64,000 nt of DNA from an uncultured Clostridia bacterium. GTDB taxonomy: Bacteria > Bacillota > Clostridia > Lachnospirales > CAG-274. The stretch lies in NCBI GenBank assembly GCA_944381435.1, contig CALWLD010000001.1, forward strand, positions 62,001-126,000. Direction: 5' to 3'. The notes under the pieces are model-generated. The model saw nothing but the letters and a program-made list of their open reading frames with translations. It had not been told where the DNA came from and did no database searches. Below are positions 1 through 7,008 of the stretch, piece after piece. The position numbers were made by a program, and so were the translations under genes. How positions within the stretch are numbered: the stretch's first letter is position 1; every line of letters starts with the position of its first letter.

Positions 1-1
1 T

Positions 2-319
2 TGCATAGTAGATAAAGACCATATAATAGCAGTTAGCGGTGGAGGCAAAAAAGAACTTTTAGAAAAACATATAAGCAGTGATTTAGAAAATGTTATTAAC
101 AAAAGAACTACGCATATAGCTAATAAAGAAGATAAAAACTTTGTTTCTATCACAGATGATGACAATATCTTATATAACCATCAGTTGATAACGCCTATTA
201 TATCAGAAGGTGATGTTATAGGTGCAGTTTTGTTATTATCAAATGAAAAAAGAATGGGCGAGATAGAAGGTAAGCTTGCTCAAACTGCCGCAGGTTTTTT
301 AGGTAAACAAATGGAGTAA
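2..319 (+). CDS. spoVT: SpoVT C-terminal part (truncated by window start)
   Basis: Only the last 105 codons are in the window and the start lies upstream. The visible part corresponds to the C-terminal GAF-like sensor domain of stage V sporulation protein T, a transcription factor of the forespore whose N-terminal AbrB-like DNA-binding domain would lie outside. The diagnostic stretch is the C-terminus, with the segment MGEIEGKLAQTAAGFLGKQM ending at the stop, as in SpoVT of bacilli and clostridia. The preceding region (HQLITPIISEGDVIGAVLLL) fits the GAF core. The gene implies an endospore former or a descendant of one. It ends inside a hairpin shared with the convergent next gene. Confidence 0.85.
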   Translation, partial: CIVDKDHIIAVSGGGKKELLEKHISSDLENVINKRTTHIANKEDKNFVSITDDDNILYNHQLITPIISEGDVIGAVLLLSNEKRMGEIEGKLAQTAAGFLGKQME

Positions 320-335
320 GGGGCCTTGCCCCTTA
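317..335. terminator. Bidirectional hairpin between spoVT and the LRR gene
   Basis: Perfect 8-bp stem (TAAGGGGC at 317-324, GCCCCTTA at 328-335) with a 3-nt loop. A T-rich tract follows on the + strand. Both convergent stop codons (TAA 317-319; complement of 333-335) are inside the stem, so one short structure ends both genes. Confidence 0.7.
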
Positions 336-1715
336 CTTATTAATACTTTTTATATTTTTTAAATTATCTAAAAACTTAAAATTTGATATTTTATTGTTAG
401 ATATATCAAGCTCTATAAGGTTTGTAAGATTTTGGATATAATCGGCATTTTGTATTTTATTGTTAGATACATTAAGCTTAACTAAATCAACAAGGTTTGA
501 TATATAAGATATGTCTTTAATGTTATTAGAAGATACATCTAAAATTTTTAGGTTTTTAGGTTCTAGCACCTTTGGTATATTTTTTAATTTATTGCTTTGA
601 AGGTTTAGAAATTCTAGGGTTTTAAAGTTTTCTAAAGAAATATCTTCTATAAAATTATCTGCCAAAGATATAAAAGATAGGTTATCTAGCTTGTTATTAA
701 CATTAAAGCTTGATATGTTGTTATTATCTGCTAATATTATATGTATTTTAGGTAAATCATTACATATAGATAGGTTTTCTATATTATTAAAGGATACATC
801 TATAAATTCTATATTTTTATTATGTTTTAAGCTATCTATGCTACATATAATATTTTGGTTTGCAATAAACTCTTTTAGGTTTTTCATATTTTTAACACAA
901 GATATATCTTTTATATAGTTATTGCTTATATTTAAGTACATTAAATTTATATTATTTTTTATAGGCTTAATGTTAGATATTTTGTTTCCAGTTATATCTA
1001 GGTATTTTAGTGTGTTTGTAAGGTATAAAAAACTTATATCATTTATATTTAAGCTACATAGGATAAGTTTTTCAAGGTAATTTAGGGTTGAGATATATTT
1101 TATATCTTTTATATTGTTTTTAGTTGCATCTATTTCTTTTAAATTTTTATTATTTAAAATAGGCATTATATAGCTTATGTTGTTAAATGAAAAATCTATA
1201 GTTACTATAGATTTAGTGTTTTTAAGGGGCATAAGACTTTCTATTTTGTTATAAGATATATTAAGATAAGTAAGGTTTGTTAAGCTTTCTAGAAAATCTA
1301 TATTTTTTATGTTATTGTTGCTTATGTCTAAAAATTGTATATTTATCAAATCTTTTAAAGGGCTAAAATCGCTAACGCCACAGTTTTTAAGACCTAATGT
1401 ATCTAAGCTAGGTAGTTGTTTAAAAAAATCACAATATTTTTTAAATGTGTTATTATCTATTTGCCAACTTATAGCAATTATTTTTAAATTTAATAAATAA
1501 TTTTGTTTTTCTTTATCGGTAAATCCTGTGAAATTTTCATCGTCTTTAGGTTTTAGGCTAAAATACATTTGACTTTCTATATAGTTTTTTAATATTTCAT
1601 CAGGAAAATCTATAGATATTTTTAAAGTATTATCTTTTTTGGATAAACTTTCGTTATAGGTATTTGTGCTAATTTTTTTAAAGAGTTTATTTATTAAATT
1701 ATTAAAAATGCCCAC
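333..1715 (-). CDS. Leucine-rich-repeat protein, internalin/SDS22 type, apparently cytoplasmic
   Basis: 460 residues with a GTG start at 1713-1715, placed by a strong AGGGAGGG SD about 8 nt upstream. Residues 1 to about 85 are a charged non-repetitive region. From about residue 85 to the end there are roughly sixteen 21-22-residue LRRs with the pattern LxxLxxLxIxxNxIxxI (for example LDISNNNIKNIDFL). Such repeats form a curved solenoid that binds other proteins. No signal peptide, membrane segment or sorting motif is visible, so unlike internalins it probably stays in the cytosol. The partner and biological role are unknown. It is monocistronic, with a strong promoter of its own and a shared terminator with spoVT. 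The LRR call is firm and the function is open. Confidence 0.8.
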   Translation of the reverse strand: MGIFNNLINKLFKKISTNTYNESLSKKDNTLKISIDFPDEILKNYIESQMYFSLKPKDDENFTGFTDKEKQNYLLNLKIIAISWQIDNNTFKKYCDFFKQLPSLDTLGLKNCGVSDFSPLKDLINIQFLDISNNNIKNIDFLESLTNLTYLNISYNKIESLMPLKNTKSIVTIDFSFNNISYIMPILNNKNLKEIDATKNNIKDIKYISTLNYLEKLILCSLNINDISFLYLTNTLKYLDITGNKISNIKPIKNNINLMYLNISNNYIKDISCVKNMKNLKEFIANQNIICSIDSLKHNKNIEFIDVSFNNIENLSICNDLPKIHIILADNNNISSFNVNNKLDNLSFISLADNFIEDISLENFKTLEFLNLQSNKLKNIPKVLEPKNLKILDVSSNNIKDISYISNLVDLVKLNVSNNKIQNADYIQNLTNLIELDISNNKISNFKFLDNLKNIKSINK

Positions 1716-1747
1716 TTTAAGCCCTCCCTTTTTTTGTGATTATATTC

Positions 1748-1776
1748 ATTATAAGTTTATATTATAAAAAAGTCAA
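1748..1776 (-). promoter_or_regulatory. SigmaA-type promoter of the LRR gene
   Basis: On the minus strand: TTGACT (complement of 1771-1776), 17-bp spacer, TATAAT (complement of 1748-1753). It sits about 33 bp before the GTG start. Confidence 0.6.
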
Positions 1777-1835
1777 ATACAACTGTATAAATTGCAAGAA
1801 ATATAATAAAAATACAAAAAATAAATATTTTTATG

Positions 1836-1864
1836 TTGTACATCTATATAAAAATTAGTATAAT
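1836..1864 (+). promoter_or_regulatory. SigmaA-type promoter of abgT
   Basis: TTGTAC at 1836-1841, 17-bp spacer, TATAAT at 1859-1864. The start codon follows 46 bp later, after an AAAGGAGA ribosome-binding site. Confidence 0.55.
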
Positions 1865-1910
1865 TATAAAATAAAAAATTATATTATACACTTTTTGAAA
1901 GGAGAAAAAT

Positions 1911-3473
1911 ATGAGCAAAAAAGAAAATGTCAAGAAAAAATCTTCTTTTTTTGATAAATTTTTAAATGGTATAGAAGTTGCAGGAAATAAGCTTCCTCAT
2001 CCTATTACATTATTTGCTATTTTAGCTTTAATAATTGTTATATTATCAGCTGTTTTTGAGGCTTTAGGTGTTTCTGCTACAGGGGAAATAATGAACACAA
2101 AAACAATGGAGCTAGAAGAAAAAACAATAACAACTGTTAGTTTGTTAAGCGGTGAAGGTATTAGCTATATGATAAAAAATGCTATAACAAACTTTACAGG
2201 GTTTGCTCCTTTAGGTATTGTTTTGGTTACAATGCTTGGGGTTGGCTGTGCTGAAGGTAGCGGATATATAGCTGCTAGTATGAAAAAGCTAGTTTCTAAA
2301 ACACCTTCAAAGCTTATAACACCTGTTGTTATATTTTTAGGTGTTATGTCTAACGTAGCATCTGATGTTGGATATGTTGTTTTAGTGCCTATAGGTGCTA
2401 TTGTTTTTATGGCTTATAACAGGCACCCTTTAGCAGGGCTTGCTGCTGCTTTTGCAGGTGTATCTGGCGGATTTAGCGCAAACCTTTTGATAGGTACTGT
2501 TGATACCCTTCTTTCAGGGGTTAGCACAGAGGCTGCTAAAATATTAGACCCAAGCTATCAGGTAGGAGCTACTTCAAACTGGTTTTTTATGTTTGTATCT
2601 ACATTTTTAATTGTTATAGTAGGTACATTTGTTACAGATAAAATTGTAGAGCCTAGGCTTGGAGCTTTTAACGCTACAGATGAAAGCATAGATAAAGCAA
2701 CAGAGATTACACCTAAAGAAAATAAGGCTTTAAAATGGGCTAATATTACATTAATAATATATATACTAGCTATTGTAGCTTGGGCTATACCTCAAAATTC
2801 ACTGCTTAGAAACCCAGAAACAAAAAGCTTAATATCTAACGCTTTATTAATAGATGGAATAATAGTATTTATTACTTTAGGTTTTTTCATACCTTCTGTT
2901 GTATATGGAAGAGTATCTGGAACTTATAAAAGTGAAAAAGATATAGGTGAGCAACTTAGCAAAAATATGTCTGCTATGGGCTCTTATATTGCATTAACAT
3001 TTGTTGCTGCCCAGTTTGTTAATTATTTTAACTATACAAACCTAGGTAGCATATTAGCTTTAAAAGGGGCAGATTTTTTAGGAAATGTAGGCTTACAAGG
3101 GGCACCTCTTATGGTTATTTTCATTCTTTTAACTGCCTTTATTAACTTATTTATGGGCTCTGCATCTGCTAAATGGACTATCCTTGCACCTGTTTTTATA
3201 CCTATGTTTATGCAACTTGGATATTCTCCAGAGCTTACACAGGTTGCTTATCGTATAGGAGATTCTACAACTAATATCATCAGCCCTCTTATGAATTATT
3301 TTGCTATGATAGTTGTATTTGCTCAAAAATATGATAAAAAATCTGGCATAGGTACATTAATTTCTACAATGTTACCTTATAGCTTAATGTTCTTAATAGG
3401 TTGGACTATACTGCTTGTTATATGGATGCTTCTTGGCTTACCTTTAGGACCTGGTGTATCTATGTATTATTAA
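1911..3473 (+). CDS. abgT: AbgT-family transporter
   Basis: 520 residues, about the usual AbgT length. AbgT proteins are inner-membrane transporters first described for p-aminobenzoyl-glutamate uptake; several members export sulfonamides. The cytoplasmic N-terminus is lysine-rich. The first membrane helix (about 31-53) follows the conserved GNKLPHPITLF motif. The core has the family signatures VASDVGYVVLVPIGAIVF and GVSGGFSANLLIG (roughly residues 145-205), and a second conserved block MGSASAKWTILAPVFIPM lies near residues 415-432. Many further hydrophobic helices reach the C-terminus. It is monocistronic, with its own promoter and terminator. Family assignment is firm; the substrate cannot be read from sequence. 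Confidence 0.9.
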   Translation: MSKKENVKKKSSFFDKFLNGIEVAGNKLPHPITLFAILALIIVILSAVFEALGVSATGEIMNTKTMELEEKTITTVSLLSGEGISYMIKNAITNFTGFAPLGIVLVTMLGVGCAEGSGYIAASMKKLVSKTPSKLITPVVIFLGVMSNVASDVGYVVLVPIGAIVFMAYNRHPLAGLAAAFAGVSGGFSANLLIGTVDTLLSGVSTEAAKILDPSYQVGATSNWFFMFVSTFLIVIVGTFVTDKIVEPRLGAFNATDESIDKATEITPKENKALKWANITLIIYILAIVAWAIPQNSLLRNPETKSLISNALLIDGIIVFITLGFFIPSVVYGRVSGTYKSEKDIGEQLSKNMSAMGSYIALTFVAAQFVNYFNYTNLGSILALKGADFLGNVGLQGAPLMVIFILLTAFINLFMGSASAKWTILAPVFIPMFMQLGYSPELTQVAYRIGDSTTNIISPLMNYFAMIVVFAQKYDKKSGIGTLISTMLPYSLMFLIGWTILLVIWMLLGLPLGPGVSMYY

Positions 3474-3497
3474 AACATACGTTGATAACTAATAATA

Positions 3498-3532
3498 AAA
3501 AAGGTTGTAGGAATAAAGACTACAACCTTTTT
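3498..3532 (+). terminator. Rho-independent terminator after abgT
   Basis: Stem AAAGGTTGTAG / CTACAACCTTT with a 9-nt loop, followed by Ts. Confidence 0.85.
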
Positions 3533-3571
3533 ACTTTCTATTAATATTTATTTTAAAAATTTATAACAAAT

Positions 3572-3615
3572 GTTTACATATTCTTAATATTTTATTCAAA
3601 ATATATGTATATAAT
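3572..3615 (+). promoter_or_regulatory. Candidate activator block plus -10 of the first htrA gene
   Basis: A 27-bp block at 3572-3598 (begins GTTTACAT, ends TTTATTCA) is followed after 11 bp by TATAAT at 3610-3615. The block matches 21 of 27 positions with 5129-5155 before the second htrA gene, where the distance to the -10 is identical. No good -35 is present, which fits an activator-dependent promoter. The regulator is not identified. Confidence 0.45.
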
Positions 3616-3656
3616 TAAAACATAAAATAAAACAAAACATTTTGGAGGTAATATTT

Positions 3657-5036
3657 ATGAATACAGATAAAAATAATAATATAGATAATATAATAGAAAA
3701 TAACAGCATAGAAAACAAAAATGATATAGAAGAAGTTAAACCTATAGAAGAAGTTAAACCTATAGAAAATATATCTTCTAACATAAACGAACAAGAAAAA
3801 ACTATAGAAGATATGGAACGAAAAAAAGAAGAAATAAAATCTTTAATAGCTAAAGAAAAGCTACAAAAGAAAGAAGAAAGAAAGAAGAAAAGAAAAAAAG
3901 TAGGAAAAGCTATTTTAAAATCTGCATCTGTTGCATCTTGCTTTGCCATATTAGGTGTAGGCATAGGCTCAGGGGCTGTACTTTCTAAAAGCTATGTTGC
4001 TAAAAAAGAACAAGCAAGCTTTAAATTCGATGTATCAGATGTTACAGAAGCTAGCTTAACAGATAACATAATGCTAACATCTAACAGTGCCTCTTCTATA
4101 TTTAAAGAAGTTGGAGATTCTGTAGTAAACATATCTACTAAAATATCAGGTGGTTTCTTTTCAGCAGATATGCAAGATTTAGGCTCAGGCTCAGGCATTA
4201 TTTATAAAATAGACGGAGATAAAGTTTATATATTAACTAATAACCACGTTATAGAAGGTGCATCTTATGTTACAATATCTGTTACAGGTGAAGAGCAAAT
4301 AGAGGCTAGCTTAGTTGGCACAGACCCAAGCTCAGACTTAGCTGTACTTATGGTTAGCAAACAAGATATGAACAAAGCAGGCATAGAAAAGGTTAATGTT
4401 GCAAAATTTGCCGATTCAGACACTGTAGAGGTAGGAGATTTTGTTTTCCCTATAGGTAATGCTTTAGGAAGAGGCAAAACAATGACACAAGGTATGATAA
4501 GCGCTCAAAACAAACAAATAAACATTGACGGCAAAAACTTAACTGTTATACAAACAGATGCAGCTATAAACCCAGGTAACAGCGGTGGTGCATTGATGAA
4601 CACAGATGGTGAAGTTGTAGGGATAAACACAGCCAAGCTATCTAGCTCTGCTATAGAGGGTATAGGTTATGCAATACCTTCTAACATAGCTACAGATATA
4701 GCAGACCAGATAATAACTAACGGATATGTAGAAAGACCATACTTTGGCATAATGGGTAAAACTATATCTGAAAATACAAAACGTATTTATGGGCTACAAA
4801 CAGATGGTGTTTTAGTAGTTGAAGTTGAAGAAGATAGCAACGCATCTAAAGCAGGCCTTAAAGCAGGAGATATTATCACTAGCTTTAACGGCAAAGAAAT
4901 AAAAACTGTTGAAGATTTATCTGTGGCTATCAATAACTGCAAAGCTAACGATACTGTATCTTTTGAAATTTTAAGAGATGTTAATAAGCCTATGACTTTA
5001 AAGGTTACATTAGCACCTTCTAATACATCTTTTTAA
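3657..5036 (+). CDS. htrA: HtrA/DegP-like membrane-anchored serine protease 1
   Basis: 459 residues. The start is the ATG at 3657, with GGAGG at 3644-3648; a TTG 15 bp upstream would precede the SD. Residues 1-80 are a cytoplasmic, acidic then lysine-rich, probably coiled tail with a short EEVKPI direct repeat. A membrane anchor lies at about 86-110. The trypsin-like domain (about 145-345) has the full catalytic triad: His197 (TNNHVIEGA), Asp227 (SSDLAVL) and Ser309 (GNSGGAL). A PDZ domain at about 360-450 binds exposed C-termini. HtrA proteases degrade or refold misfolded proteins outside the membrane, usually under envelope stress. It is followed by a paralogue, and the two promoter regions share a motif. 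Confidence 0.92.
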   Translation: MNTDKNNNIDNIIENNSIENKNDIEEVKPIEEVKPIENISSNINEQEKTIEDMERKKEEIKSLIAKEKLQKKEERKKKRKKVGKAILKSASVASCFAILGVGIGSGAVLSKSYVAKKEQASFKFDVSDVTEASLTDNIMLTSNSASSIFKEVGDSVVNISTKISGGFFSADMQDLGSGSGIIYKIDGDKVYILTNNHVIEGASYVTISVTGEEQIEASLVGTDPSSDLAVLMVSKQDMNKAGIEKVNVAKFADSDTVEVGDFVFPIGNALGRGKTMTQGMISAQNKQINIDGKNLTVIQTDAAINPGNSGGALMNTDGEVVGINTAKLSSSAIEGIGYAIPSNIATDIADQIITNGYVERPYFGIMGKTISENTKRIYGLQTDGVLVVEVEEDSNASKAGLKAGDIITSFNGKEIKTVEDLSVAINNCKANDTVSFEILRDVNKPMTLKVTLAPSNTSF

Positions 5037-5128
5037 ACATTTTTATTATTAAAAATATTTTAGGATTTACTGTTTTGAAGGTAGAGTTTTAAAAAATTGA
5101 TTAATAAGTTAAAAAAATATTTTAAATT

Positions 5129-5172
5129 GTTAACATTTAATTCATAATTTATTCATTTATTTGGTTTATTAT
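5129..5172 (+). promoter_or_regulatory. Candidate activator block plus -10 of the second htrA gene
   Basis: A 27-bp block at 5129-5155 (begins GTTAACAT, ends TTTATTCA) is followed after 11 bp by TATTAT at 5167-5172. It contains TTCAT at 5141 and 5152, 11 bp apart, a spacing typical of OmpR-type response-regulator sites. It is nearly the same as the block before the first htrA. Confidence 0.45.
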
Positions 5173-5194
5173 ATATTTATAGGGAGGAAACATT

Positions 5195-6400
5195 ATGAAT
5201 GACAATAATCATAATAATGAACAAAGCGATAGCTTAAAAGATACCCACTTATTTTATAAAGAAGAAATAAAAAAGCAAAATAAAATATCAAAGGTTTTTA
5301 AAAAGCTTTTTATATATGTAGGTTCTCTTGCCTTTTCTTTAGCATTAGGCTTAGCTATTAGCTTTTCATATATATATTGTAAAGATATAGTTATCCCTAA
5401 ATATGCTAACGATAGCATAATAGAAACAACACAGACTAGCAACGTTATAGAAACATCTAACGATTTAGTTAAAATGGCAATACAAAATGCTAGCCCATCT
5501 ATCGTAAGCATAACAACATTAAATGACAGTGTAGATTGGTTTAATAACGCAACTACGTATAAAGGGATAGGCTCTGGGATAATTTTTCATAAAACATCTA
5601 ATGAAGTTTTTATAGCTACAAACTATCACGTTATAGAAAATGCATCTAAAATAGGCATTGTTATAGGTGATGACGAGCCTATAGAGGCTAAAATTGTAGG
5701 AAAAGATGAAAACTACGACCTAGCTGTAATATCTATTAGTATTGAAAGCTTATCTGAAGAAGAAATAGATGATATACGTGTTGCAAGGTTTGCATCATCT
5801 GATAACCTTATGGTTGGAGATTATGTTATTGCTATAGGCAATGCTGTAGGCGAAGGCATTACATCTACCTTTGGCATTATAAGCCAAACATCTACAGATA
5901 TAATCTCAAACAATAAAAAACTTAACGTTATGCAAACAACAGCTGCTATAAACCCAGGTAATAGCGGTGGTGCATTAATTAACTTAAATGGTGAAATTAT
6001 AGGTATAAATACTGCAAAAGTTGACGATAATACAGTTGAAAGCGTTGCTTATACCATAAGCTCATCTGTGGCTATGCCTATTATAGAAGATATAATGAGC
6101 AATTTAAACCCTACATCTTTAGGTGTTTTGGTTACAGATGCTAAAGATGCTAACATAAGTTATGATGGTATGGCAGGCGGAGCTATTGTAGTAGAGATTG
6201 TGCCAGGAGGCTCAGCAGATAAAGCAGGGCTTAAGGCAAATGATGTTATAACTAGCGTAAATGATGTACCTATATTTAGTTCTTCTAGCTTAGTAGAAGA
6301 AATTAAAAAGTATGAAGTTTGGGACACCATTAAGTTAAAAATTATTAGAAATGGCGAGCTAAAAACCATTAAGGTTAAGTTGCTCCCTGTAACAAATTAG
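5195..6400 (+). CDS. htrA: HtrA/DegP-like membrane-anchored serine protease 2
   Basis: 401 residues; the ATG follows an AGGGAGG SD. A short cytoplasmic tail (1-36) leads to one membrane helix (about 37-60). The trypsin-like domain (about 90-300) keeps the triad His145 (TNYHVIENA), Asp175 (NYDLAVI) and Ser257 (GNSGGAL). The C-terminal PDZ domain (about 305-395) is more divergent than in the upstream paralogue. The cytoplasmic tail is much shorter and lacks the EEVKPI repeat, so the pair arose by duplication and then diverged. It has its own promoter region but shares the 27-bp motif with the first gene, and it ends at a strong terminator. Expected role: extracytoplasmic protein quality control. 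Confidence 0.9.
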   Translation: MNDNNHNNEQSDSLKDTHLFYKEEIKKQNKISKVFKKLFIYVGSLAFSLALGLAISFSYIYCKDIVIPKYANDSIIETTQTSNVIETSNDLVKMAIQNASPSIVSITTLNDSVDWFNNATTYKGIGSGIIFHKTSNEVFIATNYHVIENASKIGIVIGDDEPIEAKIVGKDENYDLAVISISIESLSEEEIDDIRVARFASSDNLMVGDYVIAIGNAVGEGITSTFGIISQTSTDIISNNKKLNVMQTTAAINPGNSGGALINLNGEIIGINTAKVDDNTVESVAYTISSSVAMPIIEDIMSNLNPTSLGVLVTDAKDANISYDGMAGGAIVVEIVPGGSADKAGLKANDVITSVNDVPIFSSSSLVEEIKKYEVWDTIKLKIIRNGELKTIKVKLLPVTN

Positions 6401-6437
6401 CTTACAAGTTTTTAATTGATATAGATACTCCTCTCCT

Positions 6438-6507
6438 AGCCCATATAAAAGGGCTAACCTCAAAATTCTCTCTTTTCTGGAAGGCACCTTTGGTGCCTTC
6501 CCTTTTT
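6438..6507 (+). terminator. Terminator after the htrA pair
   Basis: The main hairpin GGAAGGCACC / GGTGCCTTCC at 6479-6501 is followed by CTTTTTT. A smaller hairpin TAGCCC / GGGCTA lies just upstream at 6438-6457. Confidence 0.85.
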
Positions 6508-6510
6508 TAT

Positions 6511-6633
6511 TACAATTAAGGTACGACTTAATTTATTTAATTAAAATTTATATACGGTTTTTTGTATTAAATTTCAATTAAATAAATTTTAGGAGTGCCT
6601 GTTTTTGAATACAAAATATTCAAAAAATTGATT
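6511..6633 (+). repeat. Two-hairpin interspersed repeat, copy A
   Basis: It begins 3 nt after the terminator T-tract with CAATTAAGGTACGACTTAA. The long stem has the 21-nt left arm 6530-6550 and the matching right arm 6574-6594, apart from one C. An outer stem with AGGTACGAC against GGAGTGCCT and a second hairpin (TTTTTGAATAC, loop AAA, imperfect partner) at 6602-6625 follow. Other copies are at 17034-17160 (minus), 33108-33232 and 33233-33358. The stretch between it and 6720 is AT-rich with nothing else recognised. Confidence 0.8.
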
Positions 6634-6720
6634 GTAAATATTGTTAAAATTATATTATTTATATGTAAAATTTCTATATAAAATGATAGTAAATTTTTCT
6701 ACAATATTATAAAAATTATG

Positions 6721-6750
6721 TTGACTAAAAATGTATGAATATGGTAAAAT
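6721..6750 (+). promoter_or_regulatory. SigmaA-type promoter of the surface-protein gene
   Basis: TTGACT at 6721-6726, 18-bp spacer, TAAAAT at 6745-6750. It would give a leader of about 250 nt before the surface-protein start. Confidence 0.5.
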
Positions 6751-6781
6751 TATACTAGCAAATTGTAAAGGGGTGATAAAT

Positions 6782-6925
6782 ATGATGCTTAATAAAGATA
6801 TAAAAGTATCTTATGAAATGGATACTTTTAAAATGAACGGGGGATGGGTATACCTTATAACTAACATTTTAAATAAGTCTCATTTTATGAATAGTTTTAT
6901 ATCTTTTTATTTTAGGCTGGCTTAA
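6782..6925 (+). CDS. Possible leader peptide upstream of the surface protein
   Basis: 47 codons starting at ATG-ATG (6782), 9 nt after AAGGGGTGA, a credible SD. The peptide has no recognised domain. A hairpin AAAAGTATC / GATACTTTT lies inside it. Its stop codon falls in a second hairpin (CTTAAAGCT at 6921, partner AGCTTTAAG, T-rich loop), about 60 nt before the SD of the large gene. This layout could be a translated leader controlling the downstream gene, but the ORF could also be chance in a long 5' UTR. Low certainty. Confidence 0.3.
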   Translation: MMLNKDIKVSYEMDTFKMNGGWVYLITNILNKSHFMNSFISFYFRLA

Positions 6926-7008
6926 AGCTTTTTTAAATAGCTTTAAGGGGCTTTTAGTGATGTTTAATTTAAGCTATGATAGCTTTTAAACACAAGGAGG
7001 TAGATTTT

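Noticed and set aside
6600..6632. Mini-ORF (TTG start, 8 codons) after AGGAG inside the repeat element
   Set aside because: Present in copies A, B and D but its bases are dictated by the second hairpin; copy C breaks the frame. Probably coincidence.
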